The position numbers and the translations under genes were made by a program. From a virus: a stretch of 64,000 bases of DNA. Where the stretch lies: positions 124,001 to 188,000 of the IMG/VR virus record IMGVR_UViG_3300042868_009074; one strand, 5' to 3'. The notes beneath the pieces are model-generated. The model was not told the origin of the DNA and did no database searches. It worked only from the letters and a program-made list of their open reading frames with translations. The number at the start of each line of letters is the position of its first letter. Within the stretch, counting starts at the first letter, position 1. This document shows positions 38,625 to 47,781 of the stretch, piece after piece.

Positions 38625-39311
38625 TTAATCAGCCTTTAATAGAGTTGGCAGTGGTGCCGTTTCAATTCCAGAAGAAGGTGTTTTTGATTGGCCAATTTCA
38701 TTATAGTTATACATTGTAACTGCACTATATTTAGTGCCTTTAGTTACTTCCATTGATCCATGTGCATAGATATAGGTTGAAGGAAAGAATATGACATCTC
38801 CCTTTTGAGCTTTAAATTTAAGGTTTAGATAAGGGAACCAAAGCTCTCCTCCTTCATAGTCATCATTGAAGAATCCGACTGAAGAAAGTGTGCAAAAGTA
38901 TGAAAAACCTGAATCTGTATGGACTTGGAAGTGCTGACCTTCTCCGTACTTTATGAAGTTAATTGCTTCCATAAACTCCATCTTAAAATTATATCTTCTT
39001 TCATAATCCGCTAAGCAAGTCTCTAAGATAGAGTTATAGTCATCATAAACATTCTTAATCTCAGATAGTTCTTCTGGAAGATGGTCCCAGTGCTTTGGTC
39101 CTATTTTTAAATCATAGCAATCTCTATACTCTGGCATTTTTTCGTTATATCCAACCATAGCTTCATTCCATTTAAAATAATCATGGTCACTATCAACAAG
39201 AGTGTCTTCTAGTCTTTTAGGAATGTTAACGCCGTCTGGTACTGCGTTTCTGTAGAGTATTACTCCTAATTTTGGGTCTTCTATATTAAAAATTTCCAAT
39301 TCAATCTCCAA
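38625..39311 (-). CDS. 2OG-Fe(II) oxygenase 9, Lys in place of the 2OG-binding Arg
   Basis: A 228-residue protein with H131-x-D133 (FQVHTDSG) and H184 (YAHGSME). At the usual 2-oxoglutarate anchor position it has K194 (KGTKYSAV) where the other nine have Arg; Lys is the known anchor in collagen prolyl-4-hydroxylases, so this is compatible with activity. DYEGGELWFP is a P4H-type strand. It is divergent from the plus-strand oxygenase gene across an 88-bp spacer. Confidence 0.85.
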   Translation of the reverse strand: MEIELEIFNIEDPKLGVILYRNAVPDGVNIPKRLEDTLVDSDHDYFKWNEAMVGYNEKMPEYRDCYDLKIGPKHWDHLPEELSEIKNVYDDYNSILETCLADYERRYNFKMEFMEAINFIKYGEGQHFQVHTDSGFSYFCTLSSVGFFNDDYEGGELWFPYLNLKFKAQKGDVIFFPSTYIYAHGSMEVTKGTKYSAVTMYNYNEIGQSKTPSSGIETAPLPTLLKAD

Positions 39312-39399
39312 TTTATTACTAGCTTGCTAGTTCTGTCATGATATACTTTACCATAGCGTTTATTGAATAGTCAAATTTTGAAAATATGAGAGGCAAAAT
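39312..39399. promoter_or_regulatory. Divergent spacer with palindrome
   Basis: This spacer lies between oppositely transcribed oxygenase genes. It holds the compact palindrome ACTAGC-TT-GCTAGT at 39318-39331. AGAGG lies 6-7 nt before the plus-strand ATG and serves as its Shine-Dalgarno. Possible operator. Confidence 0.35.
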
Positions 39400-40020
39400 A
39401 TGGAACAGTCACTCGTTCAACCAGGCCATTTTGGTAATTCTGTTAACAATATAAAAGTAATTGATAATTTTATAGAGCTAGATGATCTTAAGATTGTACA
39501 AAAATTTTTGCCCACCATCAACGAATGGATGGATGCCGGAGAGAATCAATATGCAGATGATGGAACTTGTATCTATGATGCCTCTTACTGGGCAAATAGG
39601 CAATGTAGTTGGGATATTCTTCAGAGAATTAATATTCAAGTTTATAATATAATTGATAAATACATTGAAAAAATGAAACAATTTTTAGAACAATCTTTTA
39701 ATGTCGGTCTATCTACTAGGCCTCCAGTGATAATTAAATGGCGTCCTGGCATGGAACAAAGACCACATGCAGATAAGCAAACTAATGACGGTAAACCAAA
39801 TCCTTTTCCAACTTATGATATAAATTCATTGTTTTATTATAATGATAATTTTCAAGGTGGAGAATTATACTATCCCGACCATGATTTAACTGTAGTTCCA
39901 AAACCTGGCTTAGCTGTTGCTCATCCTGGAGATATCAATTATCTACACGGAGTCAAGCAAGTTGTCTCTGGAGAAAGATATACTACTCCATCTTTTTATA
40001 CCATTACTGAGTTAAAGTAA
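39400..40020 (+). CDS. 2OG-Fe(II) oxygenase 10 (plus strand)
   Basis: A 206-residue prolyl-hydroxylase-like protein with H123-x-D125 (RPHADKQ), H183 (YLHGVKQ) and R193 (GERYTTP). The FQGGELYYPD strand is typical of the family. It converges on the collagen-like fibre gene with a 6-bp gap. This close pairing of a P4H-like enzyme and a collagen-like protein is the strongest contextual hint that fibre proline or lysine residues are hydroxylated. Confidence 0.83.
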   Translation: MEQSLVQPGHFGNSVNNIKVIDNFIELDDLKIVQKFLPTINEWMDAGENQYADDGTCIYDASYWANRQCSWDILQRINIQVYNIIDKYIEKMKQFLEQSFNVGLSTRPPVIIKWRPGMEQRPHADKQTNDGKPNPFPTYDINSLFYYNDNFQGGELYYPDHDLTVVPKPGLAVAHPGDINYLHGVKQVVSGERYTTPSFYTITELK

Positions 40021-40026
40021 AAAAGA

Positions 40027-42381
40027 CTAAGCTTGCAAGTCGCCCAAGGCTACCCAAGTATCAGTAGCTCTCTTGATTAACGTGACAGAAGACCATTGAG
40101 CTCTTAAGTTAGCTCGGTTTGCTGTGCCTTGCGGTGTAGCATTTAACGTTACGCCTGCAGTTACTACAATGCTTGTAGCTCCTGCTCCTGTTTGAAGAAC
40201 TGTAATTTGACTTCCAATTGGAAAGGCTACTGATGCATTTGTTGGGATTGTTACTGTATTAGCTGAAGCAACACTCATTTCAATCATGTCATCTTTGTCA
40301 TTTAACACTAATGTGTAACTAGCAGTTTGTGCATTTGTTATAACATTAGAAGAAGCAAAGTCTAATGATATTGTTCCATTACCAACTTGTAATTTTTTAT
40401 TAGTAGTATCCCAAGAAAGTCTTGCATCTGTAGTAGATGAACTAGTGGAAAGGGTTAGAGTTGGACTATTCGTTACTGGACTTGTAAAAGTTTTGTTTGT
40501 AAATGTTTCGGTTCCTGCAAGGGTTGCTAATGTGCCAGTAGTTGGAAGAGTTACCGATGTTGTACCAGTTGCAGTCAATGTAGTTGCAAATGCACCTGAA
40601 GTGGTAAAGTTTCCACCAAAAGTAAGAGTCTTACTTGCATTAACTATAAGGTTCCCAGTTATAGTTGTTGTTGATCCACTATTACCAATATTTATTGCAG
40701 TAGCATAAGCATTACCTACGCCTACTGATCCGACTGATGTACTTCCATAACCACCATCAATTGATACACTTCCACCATTGTTAGTTGCTCCGCCAGAAGC
40801 ACTCCCTCCATACAGAGCTGCTGGACCACCAGATACTACCCCTGTTCCTACGGCGTCGGCTCCTGCTACACTGACATATGGAGCTGACTGATTTCCTGAT
40901 CCATTTAAGTTATTAGGTTTAATCATCAGAGTTCCATAAACTGCACCACTTGTTGTTATTTGTGAGCCACCGCTTTGTCTGCCAACTACGGTTAAGATAT
41001 TATTTATTGTTGTTGCTCCGGTTGCAGCACCAATGTTGAGTGCCGTTGCTGCACCTGCAAAGTTTATAGTTGTTTGACCAACATTCAGCAAGGTAAAGGT
41101 AGAACTTAGGCTATTTAACGAGGTTTCAATAGTTGGACTTGTTAAAGTTTTATTAGTAAAAGTTTCAGTTCCTGCGAGTGTTGCTAATGTACCGGTCTCT
41201 GGCAGTGTTATGCTAGTGTTGTCTGTAGTTGCAAGTGTGGTTGAATAAGCGCCGTCTTCTGTAGTAATTGTAAAGTTTCCGCCAAGAGTAATAGTTTTAT
41301 CATAATTGACCCAATTGGTTCCATTGTATCTTAGCATTTGCCCAATTGATGATGATGTTATTACGGTGTCGGAAAGATCATTTAATACTGCTGAACCAAG
41401 ACTTCCAGTCGGACCAGTCGGACCAGTCGGACCAGTCGGACCAGTAATGCCAACCTCGCCCTGTAAACCAGCAAGGGACACAGCCGCAGAGCTAAAAGAA
41501 CCTTCACCTGCTTCATAGTCAGAATAAACACTGAAACTAGTGTCTTGAACAAGGGCTGTAATTTCACCGGTAATATATCCTGATGCTGCATTGACTTTTA
41601 CGTGATTACCTAAAGCAAAAGCTCCAGTGTTAGCGGAAGTGAATACATAGGTAGTGCCAATAGTTCCATCAATGGAAGTTGCACATGATGCAGTAACTCC
41701 AGCATAAGCGCGTCCTGTAGAACCCGTAGGCCCTGTAGGCCCTGTAGGCCCTGTTGGACCAGTCAACCCAGTATCCCCAGTTGGGCCAGTTGGACCGGTG
41801 TCTCCAGTAGGGCCAGTTGGGCCTGGAGCACCTTCTGCTCCATTTATCCCATTTAATCCATTTATTCCAGGTTCTCCTTGTGGTCCGGTAGGGCCTGGAG
41901 CACCTTCTGCACCAGGCATACCTGGAGCACCTTCTGCTCCTGTAGGACCAGTATCCCCCATGGGTCCGGTAGGGCCGGTAGGACCGACCTCAAGGCCTGC
42001 TACGGCTATATAAACCGATATCCTGACTGAGTTAGAAGCTGGGGCAGAATCAAAATAAACTGTGATAGTGTTACTAGATGTAGCTTCCCAAGAAGTTAAT
42101 ATTAAACCATATGGAGAAGCTGCTTCTCTAACGGTTACACTTACATCTCTGCTTCCAAAATTATGGGTAAGAACAAATGAAGTACTGGTTCCATCTCCTA
42201 CAGTTGCATTATAAACTGTGCCAGCTAAGCTAACTGCACTAGTGAATTCTACAATAGCATTAGAGCTATTCTTGTAAAATATTTTTCCATCAGCGTAGTT
42301 TAACGCCAATTCACCATGATCCAGCGTTGTAGGAGCCTGAGTTGGAGTTGCTGATCTTTTTATTTTAATAGTGTTAGCCAT
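40027..42381 (-). CDS. Collagen-like tail fibre
   Basis: A 784-residue fibre. It begins [18 protein letters not shown], an N-terminal attachment module shared with the 702-residue fibre. Around residues 135-225 and again near 315-330 lie collagen-type Gly-X-Y repeats ([33 protein letters not shown]). The rest is repeated beta-helix-like [10 protein letters not shown] and [11 protein letters not shown] modules, with a C-terminal globular part ([14 protein letters not shown]). Expected to trimerise through the collagen region and to act in host binding. Many X/Y positions are Pro or Thr, which are potential hydroxylation or glycosylation sites. Confidence 0.85.
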   Translation of the reverse strand: MANTIKIKRSATPTQAPTTLDHGELALNYADGKIFYKNSSNAIVEFTSAVSLAGTVYNATVGDGTSTSFVLTHNFGSRDVSVTVREAASPYGLILTSWEATSSNTITVYFDSAPASNSVRISVYIAVAGLEVGPTGPTGPMGDTGPTGAEGAPGMPGAEGAPGPTGPQGEPGINGLNGINGAEGAPGPTGPTGDTGPTGPTGDTGLTGPTGPTGPTGPTGSTGRAYAGVTASCATSIDGTIGTTYVFTSANTGAFALGNHVKVNAASGYITGEITALVQDTSFSVYSDYEAGEGSFSSAAVSLAGLQGEVGITGPTGPTGPTGPTGSLGSAVLNDLSDTVITSSSIGQMLRYNGTNWVNYDKTITLGGNFTITTEDGAYSTTLATTDNTSITLPETGTLATLAGTETFTNKTLTSPTIETSLNSLSSTFTLLNVGQTTINFAGAATALNIGAATGATTINNILTVVGRQSGGSQITTSGAVYGTLMIKPNNLNGSGNQSAPYVSVAGADAVGTGVVSGGPAALYGGSASGGATNNGGSVSIDGGYGSTSVGSVGVGNAYATAINIGNSGSTTTITGNLIVNASKTLTFGGNFTTSGAFATTLTATGTTSVTLPTTGTLATLAGTETFTNKTFTSPVTNSPTLTLSTSSSTTDARLSWDTTNKKLQVGNGTISLDFASSNVITNAQTASYTLVLNDKDDMIEMSVASANTVTIPTNASVAFPIGSQITVLQTGAGATSIVVTAGVTLNATPQGTANRANLRAQWSSVTLIKRATDTWVALGDLQA

Positions 42382-42393
42382 AGTAGATCTCTT

Positions 42394-42850
42394 TTACTTA
42401 AATACCGGTGGGAAAGACGGTGGAAAGAAAGGTGGAAAGAAAGGTGGAAAGAAAGGTGGGAAGAAAGGTGGAAAGAATGGTGGGAAGAATGGTGGGAAGT
42501 AAGGAGGGAAGTAAGGAGGGAAGTAAGGAGGGAAATAGGGGGGGAAATAAGGTGGGAAATAGGGGGGGAAATAAGGTGGAAAATATGGTGGGAAATATGG
42601 AGAATACTTAGTGTAAGCTACATCTTCTTTTCTAGGATATACCGTATTAGCAGCAGGTGTTTCAGATACAATCTCATCCAATCTAGTTAAGTTGCCACCA
42701 GAAGGATCGTTTAAGTTAGTATTAGATACAACTCCGTACGTCAAAACCCGCTGCTGTCAACTTAGGGTCAGCAACAACGGGCTTATCTCCAACTATGTTG
42801 GGTACATTATTTTTTCTTGGTCCTGATGAATTTCCGCTGCTAATAGCCAT
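42394..42850 (-). CDS. FPP-repeat protein, expressed through +1 recoding at CGGA
   Basis: The composite product is about 151 residues. The ATG at 42850 (MAISSGNSSGPRKNNVPN) has AGGT upstream. Codon 39 is CGG (42736-42734), and the zero frame ends at TAA three codons after it. The +1 frame continues VVSNTNLNDPSGGN and ends in nine YFPP and six FFPP units followed by SFPPVFK. The repeat region is extremely rich in Pro and aromatic residues, suggesting an extended, sticky or cross-linkable stalk. It lies between two fibre genes and near ten hydroxylase-type oxygenases. The downstream ATG at 42744 lies before the shift in the +1 frame, but would omit the conserved-looking N-terminus. Confidence 0.72.
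42408..42600. repeat. 12-bp minisatellite encoding YFPP/FFPP
   Basis: About fifteen tandem 12-bp units (plus strand GGTGGAAAGAAA and variants such as GGAGGGAAGTAA). Six units encode FFPP and nine encode YFPP. Unit-to-unit variation clusters, indicating expansion by slippage or recombination. Confidence 0.9.
42733..42736 (-). other. +1 recoding site CGGA in FPP-repeat gene
   Basis: Zero frame reads TTT GAC GTA CGG AGT TGT ATC TAA. The productive reading is GTA, CGGA as one residue, GTT GTA TCT. The nearest +1-frame stop upstream is eight codons away. Confidence 0.82.
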
Positions 42851-42930
42851 AATTTAACCTGTTGACAAATAATATATTATATTGACTTGTCATTTCTACT
42901 CCATAGATAAAGTGTCAGTTAATTATAGTC

Positions 42931-45039
42931 TTAGAACGTTCCACCGTCAAGTGTGTAGTTGCCAGCAGCTACGTCAGCTAAAGTTGAGCTATAAGCCTGT
43001 ACGTTGGTCCCAATGGCCAATCCAAGCGCCGTACGAGCATCTCCAGCATTTGCTGAGCCAGTTCCACCGTTAGCAATAGCTATTGACGTACCAGTCCAAG
43101 TACCAGCGGTAATTGTTCCAAGTGTAGTAATGCTGTCATCGCCAGTATACGTGCCACCAGCCACTGCAGCGAGCGTAGAGTTGTAGGCCTGTACGTTGGT
43201 GCCGATTGCTAATCCAAGAGCCGTACGGGCTGCTCCAGCGTCTGTAGAGCCTGTTCCACCGTTAGCTATGGCTATTGCCGTACCATTCCATGTACCAGTT
43301 GCAATTGTTCCAACTGAGGTAAGGCTTGATGCCGTTACTCCTGAACCAAGAGTAGTAGCATTAAGTACAGAAGTTCCTGCAATCAGCAATGACTTACCAG
43401 TAACAAGGTTCATATTTTCAGATGAAGTCCATGCGTCAGTTGCGTCAATCCAGTTAAAGGTCTTGTCCGTATCGCCCTTAAGGGTAATACCGCCACCGTC
43501 TGCACCTGCATCTGTTGGAGAGGCACTTGAACCAAGCTCAAGGTTCTTGTCATCAACACTTACAGTAGTTGAGTTAATTGTAGTTGTTGTACCATTGACT
43601 GTCAGATCACCTGAAAGGGTAAGAGATGTACCAGTAGCAGCACCAATGTTTGGCGTTACAAGTGTTGGCGTATTAGCAAATACTAATGCTCCAGTACCAG
43701 TTTCATCAGATATAATTCCAGCAAGTTCTGATGATGAAGTAGCTGCAAAATCCGAAAGTTTATTATTAGTAAGCGCTACAGTACCAGTTGCGTCTGGAAG
43801 ACTTACGGTTCTGTCGGCTGTTGGATCTACAACATACAGTGTTGTTTCAAAATCATTATCTGTCGTTCCCTCAAAAATGATGTTATGTGTTGCTGGAAGC
43901 AAGATACCATGAATAACTGGTGTTTGACCAACTGCCGTAATGGTTGGACCATTGATGGTTGGCGTAGTAAGAGTCTTGTTTGTAAGTGTCTGAACATTTG
44001 TAGTTCCAACTACTGCACCAGTTGCACCATGTGCTTCTGTTGCTGATGTATGAGTCGTTAAGTTGCCAGCAACTGTTGATGCTGAACCATACGCATCATA
44101 AGTATTTGCGGTTACTGAAATTGCACCTGTTGAGTCAGTATAGGTAAGACCTGTGCCAACTGCATTTCCAACTGCATCTTGTGCAGCTTCATTGAAGTCT
44201 GTAACTGCACTTGCTGGGATAGCAATTGTTGCAGTTCCAGCTGCTGTTAAACGGCCCTGTGCGTCAACTGTAAAGGTTGAAACAGCTGTAGCTGAACCAA
44301 ATGAACCAGCAGTTACTGTAGTATTGTCAAGGTTTAAGGTAAGCGTGTCAGTTGCAGAGGCTACTGATGTTAGGCCTGTGCCTCCAACTATAACAAATGT
44401 ATCTCCACCAGAAATGGTGAGATTGTCACCATCATCTGCATCTACTGTAAATGAAGTAGATATAGAAGCTGTTCCAGCTGCTGTCAAACGACCTTGAGCA
44501 TCAACCGTAAAGGTTGGGATTGCGCTAGCTGAGCCATAGGAACCAGCTGATACGGCGGTGTTGTCAAGGTTAACCGTAACGGTATCTGTTGCTGAAACAA
44601 CTGAGCTTAAACCTGTGCCACCAGAAACTGTTAACGTATTGCCATTGGCAATTGTTTCAGTAGTTCCAGTGTCTCCAGCAAAAGATAGCCCAGTAAATGA
44701 GCCACTTGCGCTAACTGCTGAGTCTACATATGCAGTGGTAGCTACTGAAGTTGAGTTATTATTAGCAGACTTTGTTGTTGCTGTTGCAGAAGCACCAAGG
44801 GAAACAGTTCCTGAGAATGTTTTATTACCAGTTATTGTCTGTGTACCAGAAAGGCCTACATAGGCACCTGACCCAGCAATGGCTTCGGCAGTTGTCGCAA
44901 GTCCACCTGCTCCACCGGTTCCTTTTCCGTAATAAAGTGTATCGTCGACTTCATTGTAAGCGAGCTCGGCATTTGCGAGACCTGTTGGGGCACCAGCCGC
45001 ACCTGACGCTCTTCTTTTGATTCTGATTGTATTAGCCAT
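42931..45039 (-). CDS. Tail fibre with tandem beta modules
   Basis: About 702 residues. I chose the ATG at 45039 (MANTIRIKRRASGA), because it follows the upstream stop directly, matches the N-terminus of the collagen-like fibre, and has GGGGGA upstream. A longer ATG at 45057 lacks a ribosome binding site. The middle has at least three repeats of a TVDAQGRLTAAGT module with TVNLDN/TLNLDN strands, and the C-terminal part repeats WNGTAIAIANGGTG and TWTGTSIAIANGGTG, typical of phage fibre shafts. Likely virion fibre or fibre-proximal subunit. Confidence 0.8.
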   Translation of the reverse strand: MANTIRIKRRASGAAGAPTGLANAELAYNEVDDTLYYGKGTGGAGGLATTAEAIAGSGAYVGLSGTQTITGNKTFSGTVSLGASATATTKSANNNSTSVATTAYVDSAVSASGSFTGLSFAGDTGTTETIANGNTLTVSGGTGLSSVVSATDTVTVNLDNTAVSAGSYGSASAIPTFTVDAQGRLTAAGTASISTSFTVDADDGDNLTISGGDTFVIVGGTGLTSVASATDTLTLNLDNTTVTAGSFGSATAVSTFTVDAQGRLTAAGTATIAIPASAVTDFNEAAQDAVGNAVGTGLTYTDSTGAISVTANTYDAYGSASTVAGNLTTHTSATEAHGATGAVVGTTNVQTLTNKTLTTPTINGPTITAVGQTPVIHGILLPATHNIIFEGTTDNDFETTLYVVDPTADRTVSLPDATGTVALTNNKLSDFAATSSSELAGIISDETGTGALVFANTPTLVTPNIGAATGTSLTLSGDLTVNGTTTTINSTTVSVDDKNLELGSSASPTDAGADGGGITLKGDTDKTFNWIDATDAWTSSENMNLVTGKSLLIAGTSVLNATTLGSGVTASSLTSVGTIATGTWNGTAIAIANGGTGSTDAGAARTALGLAIGTNVQAYNSTLAAVAGGTYTGDDSITTLGTITAGTWTGTSIAIANGGTGSANAGDARTALGLAIGTNVQAYSSTLADVAAGNYTLDGGTF

Positions 45040-45040
45040 T

Positions 45041-45358
45041 TTAGAAATTTCCCCCATCGGTTAGATTAGTTTCAACGTAATTGACCCATTTTGAGCCGTT
45101 ATATCGCAAGACATTGCCTGCTGCAACAGAAGTAATAGTAACGTCACTTAATCCATTTAAAGCTTCTGATGCGGCTATTCTGTCTTTAATTGTTAAGTGA
45201 GATCCTGCTGGATTAAAACCTAGAACAGTTTGAACTGCTTCCATTGCATCATTTAAGTTTGCGTGCTGCTGATGATGGGGAACTGTTGTTGAATTTAAAG
45301 TATCATTAACTGTTGGATTAATTAAAACATCTAAAGAATTTGGATAATTTGTTGCCAT
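45041..45358 (-). CDS. Small fibre-associated protein
   Basis: This 105-residue protein begins MATNYPNSLDVLINPTVND and has a helix-turn segment LNDAMEAVQTVLGFNPAG. The C-terminus VLRYNGSKWVNYVETNLTDG matches a module in the collagen-like fibre ([15 protein letters not shown]). It is therefore a stand-alone fibre attachment or linker module. The stop nearly abuts the next fibre start. Confidence 0.6.
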   Translation of the reverse strand: MATNYPNSLDVLINPTVNDTLNSTTVPHHQQHANLNDAMEAVQTVLGFNPAGSHLTIKDRIAASEALNGLSDVTITSVAAGNVLRYNGSKWVNYVETNLTDGGNF

Positions 45359-45365
45359 ATTTTTC

Positions 45366-45776
45366 CTATAAAGATAATATTTTACTTAGATCGTTACTCC
45401 ATACTATAGTAATGGGTAAGCTAAAATTAACACCCGCAAAAGGTAAGCCGGTAGAAGTATCTATATACGCAATAAGCCTTGAGTTAGAGTCCGATGTTCC
45501 ATTTTGGTATAAAACTACAGCTTTAAAAGCAGAACCGTCGTGCACGGCTATCGTAATGTCGTCTGCATCAAGCACTCCAAGTGCATTGGTTATGTTCTGT
45601 ATTGTTTCCGATCTATTTTTTATGTAAGTTGGATTAATGTTTGAAACATATTCGTCCGAGTTAGCAGATGGAACGTATGAACTATTGACAAGTAAGATTT
45701 TTAAGCTACTGGATGAAACGTTAATTTGTCCATTTAATAAAGCTTGTTTTGCTTTTCCATAAACAAAATTAGCCAT
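45366..45776 (-). CDS. Small structural protein of fibre module
   Basis: A 136-residue protein with a GKAKQALLNGQINVSSSSLK start, KILLVNSSYVPSANSDEYV and a beta-rich C-terminus. This arrangement (short helix, ILLV-S-Y strand, VSNI turn) is familiar from small phage capsid or fibre-associated proteins, but I cannot name it. It follows the SbsA-like protein by 2 bp. Confidence 0.5.
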   Translation of the reverse strand: MANFVYGKAKQALLNGQINVSSSSLKILLVNSSYVPSANSDEYVSNINPTYIKNRSETIQNITNALGVLDADDITIAVHDGSAFKAVVLYQNGTSDSNSRLIAYIDTSTGLPFAGVNFSLPITIVWSNDLSKILSL

Positions 45777-45778
45777 TT

Positions 45779-46549
45779 TTATATTCCTATATTTTCAGAA
45801 ATAACTATTCTGTATTTGTATCCTGTTTCAAAATAATCTGGTCCATCAGTATAGTATGATGGCGTTGCGTCTAATGATGGGAAATCCACGTAAACATCAG
45901 GCTTCCAAGAATGCATAGAGACTCTTGGTTCTAGGGTTTCCCACCTAGTAGGAGTTCTTTGTATTATTTTTCTTTGGACCTTAAAATAAGCTTTATTCAA
46001 GAAGTTTGAAGCTGGTCTTTCATTAAAGGTAATGATGACTCTTCCATTATTATATGTGTTATCTATATAAAAATCACCGTTATTAGGATCTATTGATTCA
46101 ATAAAAAATTCAGGGTTTTTTGCTATGACCTGATATGTTGTATAGGTGTTTGGAATTATAGATTTGTCTTCAACTAATATTTGTTCAATTTGAGGAATAA
46201 CTGGTTCTGAAATTGAAATTGGAGTAGCTGTATCTGTTTTTGTAAATCTTATTTTCTCTTCTGGAATAACTTGATTTGCTGCGTCTACTAAACCGTTTAC
46301 TCTAATATAATATTCTTGGCTAGATGACAACATCTTGTTCCAATTAAGAACAAGTACTCGTGAAATCTGATTATAATCTGCTATTGTCGATATGGCTATA
46401 AATGGATCTGAGACAGTTGATGGTGTACTAGCTGTTGTCTGTACGATAAAGTTTGCGTTTATTAATGAACTTATTTTTACAGTTCTAGCAAATTTTATAA
46501 CTACAGTATCAGATCCAACGGAAGCATATTCTATAAGATTAAGTGCCAC
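45779..46549 (-). CDS. Ig-like (SbsA-type) structural protein
   Basis: A 256-residue protein. The first about 110 residues resemble SbsA-type Ig-like domains (YASVGSDTVVIKFARTVK, LVLNWNKMLSSSQEYYIRV). The rest is beta-rich (VIITFNERPASNFLNKAY). The start codon is GTG at 46549 with GGAG 6 nt upstream. It is the first gene after the capsid terminator and begins the fibre module. Likely a surface or fibre-base protein. Confidence 0.6.
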   Translation of the reverse strand: MALNLIEYASVGSDTVVIKFARTVKISSLINANFIVQTTASTPSTVSDPFIAISTIADYNQISRVLVLNWNKMLSSSQEYYIRVNGLVDAANQVIPEEKIRFTKTDTATPISISEPVIPQIEQILVEDKSIIPNTYTTYQVIAKNPEFFIESIDPNNGDFYIDNTYNNGRVIITFNERPASNFLNKAYFKVQRKIIQRTPTRWETLEPRVSMHSWKPDVYVDFPSLDATPSYYTDGPDYFETGYKYRIVISENIGI

Positions 46550-46577
46550 TTTATTCTCCTGGAGACCTGTTTACGTA

Positions 46578-46600
46578 TATGCAATATAGTAAGAGTGATA
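46578..46600 (-). promoter_or_regulatory. Leader/promoter motif before fibre module
   Basis: The minus strand reads TATCACTCTTACTATATTGCATA, a partial match to the CACTACTAT-TTAACATA element found before the portal and neck genes. It lies between the capsid terminator and the first fibre-module gene, as expected for a promoter restarting transcription. Confidence 0.4.
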
Positions 46601-46614
46601 TTATAAAAAGAAAA

Positions 46615-46644
46615 GGGGACGGTGATAATTAAACCACCGTCCCC
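46615..46644 (-). terminator. Rho-independent terminator after major capsid gene
   Basis: A perfect 10-bp GC-rich stem (GGGGACGGTG with CACCGTCCCC) and a 10-nt loop, followed on the minus strand by TTTTCTTTTT. It lies about 45 bp beyond the capsid stop and should end the head transcript. Confidence 0.9.
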
Positions 46645-46687
46645 GATCCTCATAGGGAGCCGTAACTATAACTTCCCTAAGGCTTTA

Positions 46688-47743
46688 TTAAATTTCGTTT
46701 GTAAGAATAACCTCATAGTTACGTGCAAGGTTGATATTCTTAGCAACAGTAATACCTTCACCGTCACCGAGCATTACGATATCATAACGCTCTTTCATCT
46801 TCATCTGACGAATGTCACGGCTTGGATCATCGAACTGATCTGTGCTCATGTCATCCTTGACGAGGAGAGTTCCTACTTCATTGCGGTCGATAAGGAAGAT
46901 GTCCGACTTTGCAGCTGTTTCGCCACTCTTTGCCGTAAAGCTAACGAATGGTGAAACCAATACGTTAAGGCCAAGAGGTGCTGTGGCGTTTATTGCGCCA
47001 TCTGCATTTTGAGGACGGTAACCCCAGCTTGTGTTAACTGCAGAAGCGGCACCACCGTAGTGGAAGACGCTATCCTTGAGGAACACTGACCACATGAGTG
47101 GGTGCAAGATGAAGTCGGTAGGAATGTGCTTTTCTGCCATGAGCACTGCTGCCATGTCAACTACGTCATCCCAGGTAATGGTACCGTTGGCTGTGCCAGC
47201 GATTCCTCTACCAGTTGTATCATCATACGACCCACTGGCGTTGTCGAATACAACAGTTGCTGCATCCTTGAAACGGCTAAGTGCGATTTGTTCTTTCAAA
47301 CGAGCCATAGCACGACCTGCTGCACGAACATGAAGTCCGACAATGTCCCAAAGGGAGTCAGCAATGACTTCCTCTGTGAAGGAGAGCTTTACGCCCTTCT
47401 TCGAGACTTTGCCTTCAATCTGCTTTGCAAAGGCGAGTGCCTGCTCTGGGTATTCTTGCCCTTCGGGAATCTCTGCTGCTTGAATTGCATTAACTGCTGG
47501 GAATTCCAGAGAACGCCCTTTGCCAAGGCGAACTACCGAAAGGAGAGGGGTTACAAGCAACTGTGGTTCAGCTGCCTCTCTTAGAGTACGAGAGATAACT
47601 TTAGGAAAGAGTGCAGCTGCGTCAGGTGACGAAAATGCTTCTTTGATAGTAACTCTGTTGTCTGAATCGATGTACCCATCCTCAGCTAATGCGGTTTCCC
47701 AAGCTGGGAGACCCGAAAGGAGTTCTTGGATTGTTTTACTCAT
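46688..47743 (-). CDS. Major capsid protein
   Basis: A 351-residue protein of the HK97-fold capsid type. A helical N-terminal section (EALAFAKQIEGKVSKKGVKL region near residue 80) is followed by WDIVGLHVRAAGRAMARLKEQ, a TWDDVVDMAAVLMAEKH helix, a PLMWSVFLKDS motif and the C-terminal FLIDRNEVGTLLVKDDMS with a final beta strand. AGGAGGA lies 8 nt before the ATG. It follows the protease-scaffold and accessory head genes and is followed by a strong terminator, both as expected. Its more balanced codon use suggests high expression. The N-terminus may be cleaved by the prohead protease. Confidence 0.82.
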   Translation of the reverse strand: MSKTIQELLSGLPAWETALAEDGYIDSDNRVTIKEAFSSPDAAALFPKVISRTLREAAEPQLLVTPLLSVVRLGKGRSLEFPAVNAIQAAEIPEGQEYPEQALAFAKQIEGKVSKKGVKLSFTEEVIADSLWDIVGLHVRAAGRAMARLKEQIALSRFKDAATVVFDNASGSYDDTTGRGIAGTANGTITWDDVVDMAAVLMAEKHIPTDFILHPLMWSVFLKDSVFHYGGAASAVNTSWGYRPQNADGAINATAPLGLNVLVSPFVSFTAKSGETAAKSDIFLIDRNEVGTLLVKDDMSTDQFDDPSRDIRQMKMKERYDIVMLGDGEGITVAKNINLARNYEVILTNEI

Positions 47744-47781
47744 CTTAGGATTATTCCTCCTGTTAGTGTTTTTCTTTATTA

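Noticed and set aside
43196-43912. Long plus-strand open frame opposite the 702-residue fibre
   Set aside because: It mirrors repeated codons of the fibre gene, has no ribosome binding site and a biased Pro/Val composition; an antisense shadow.
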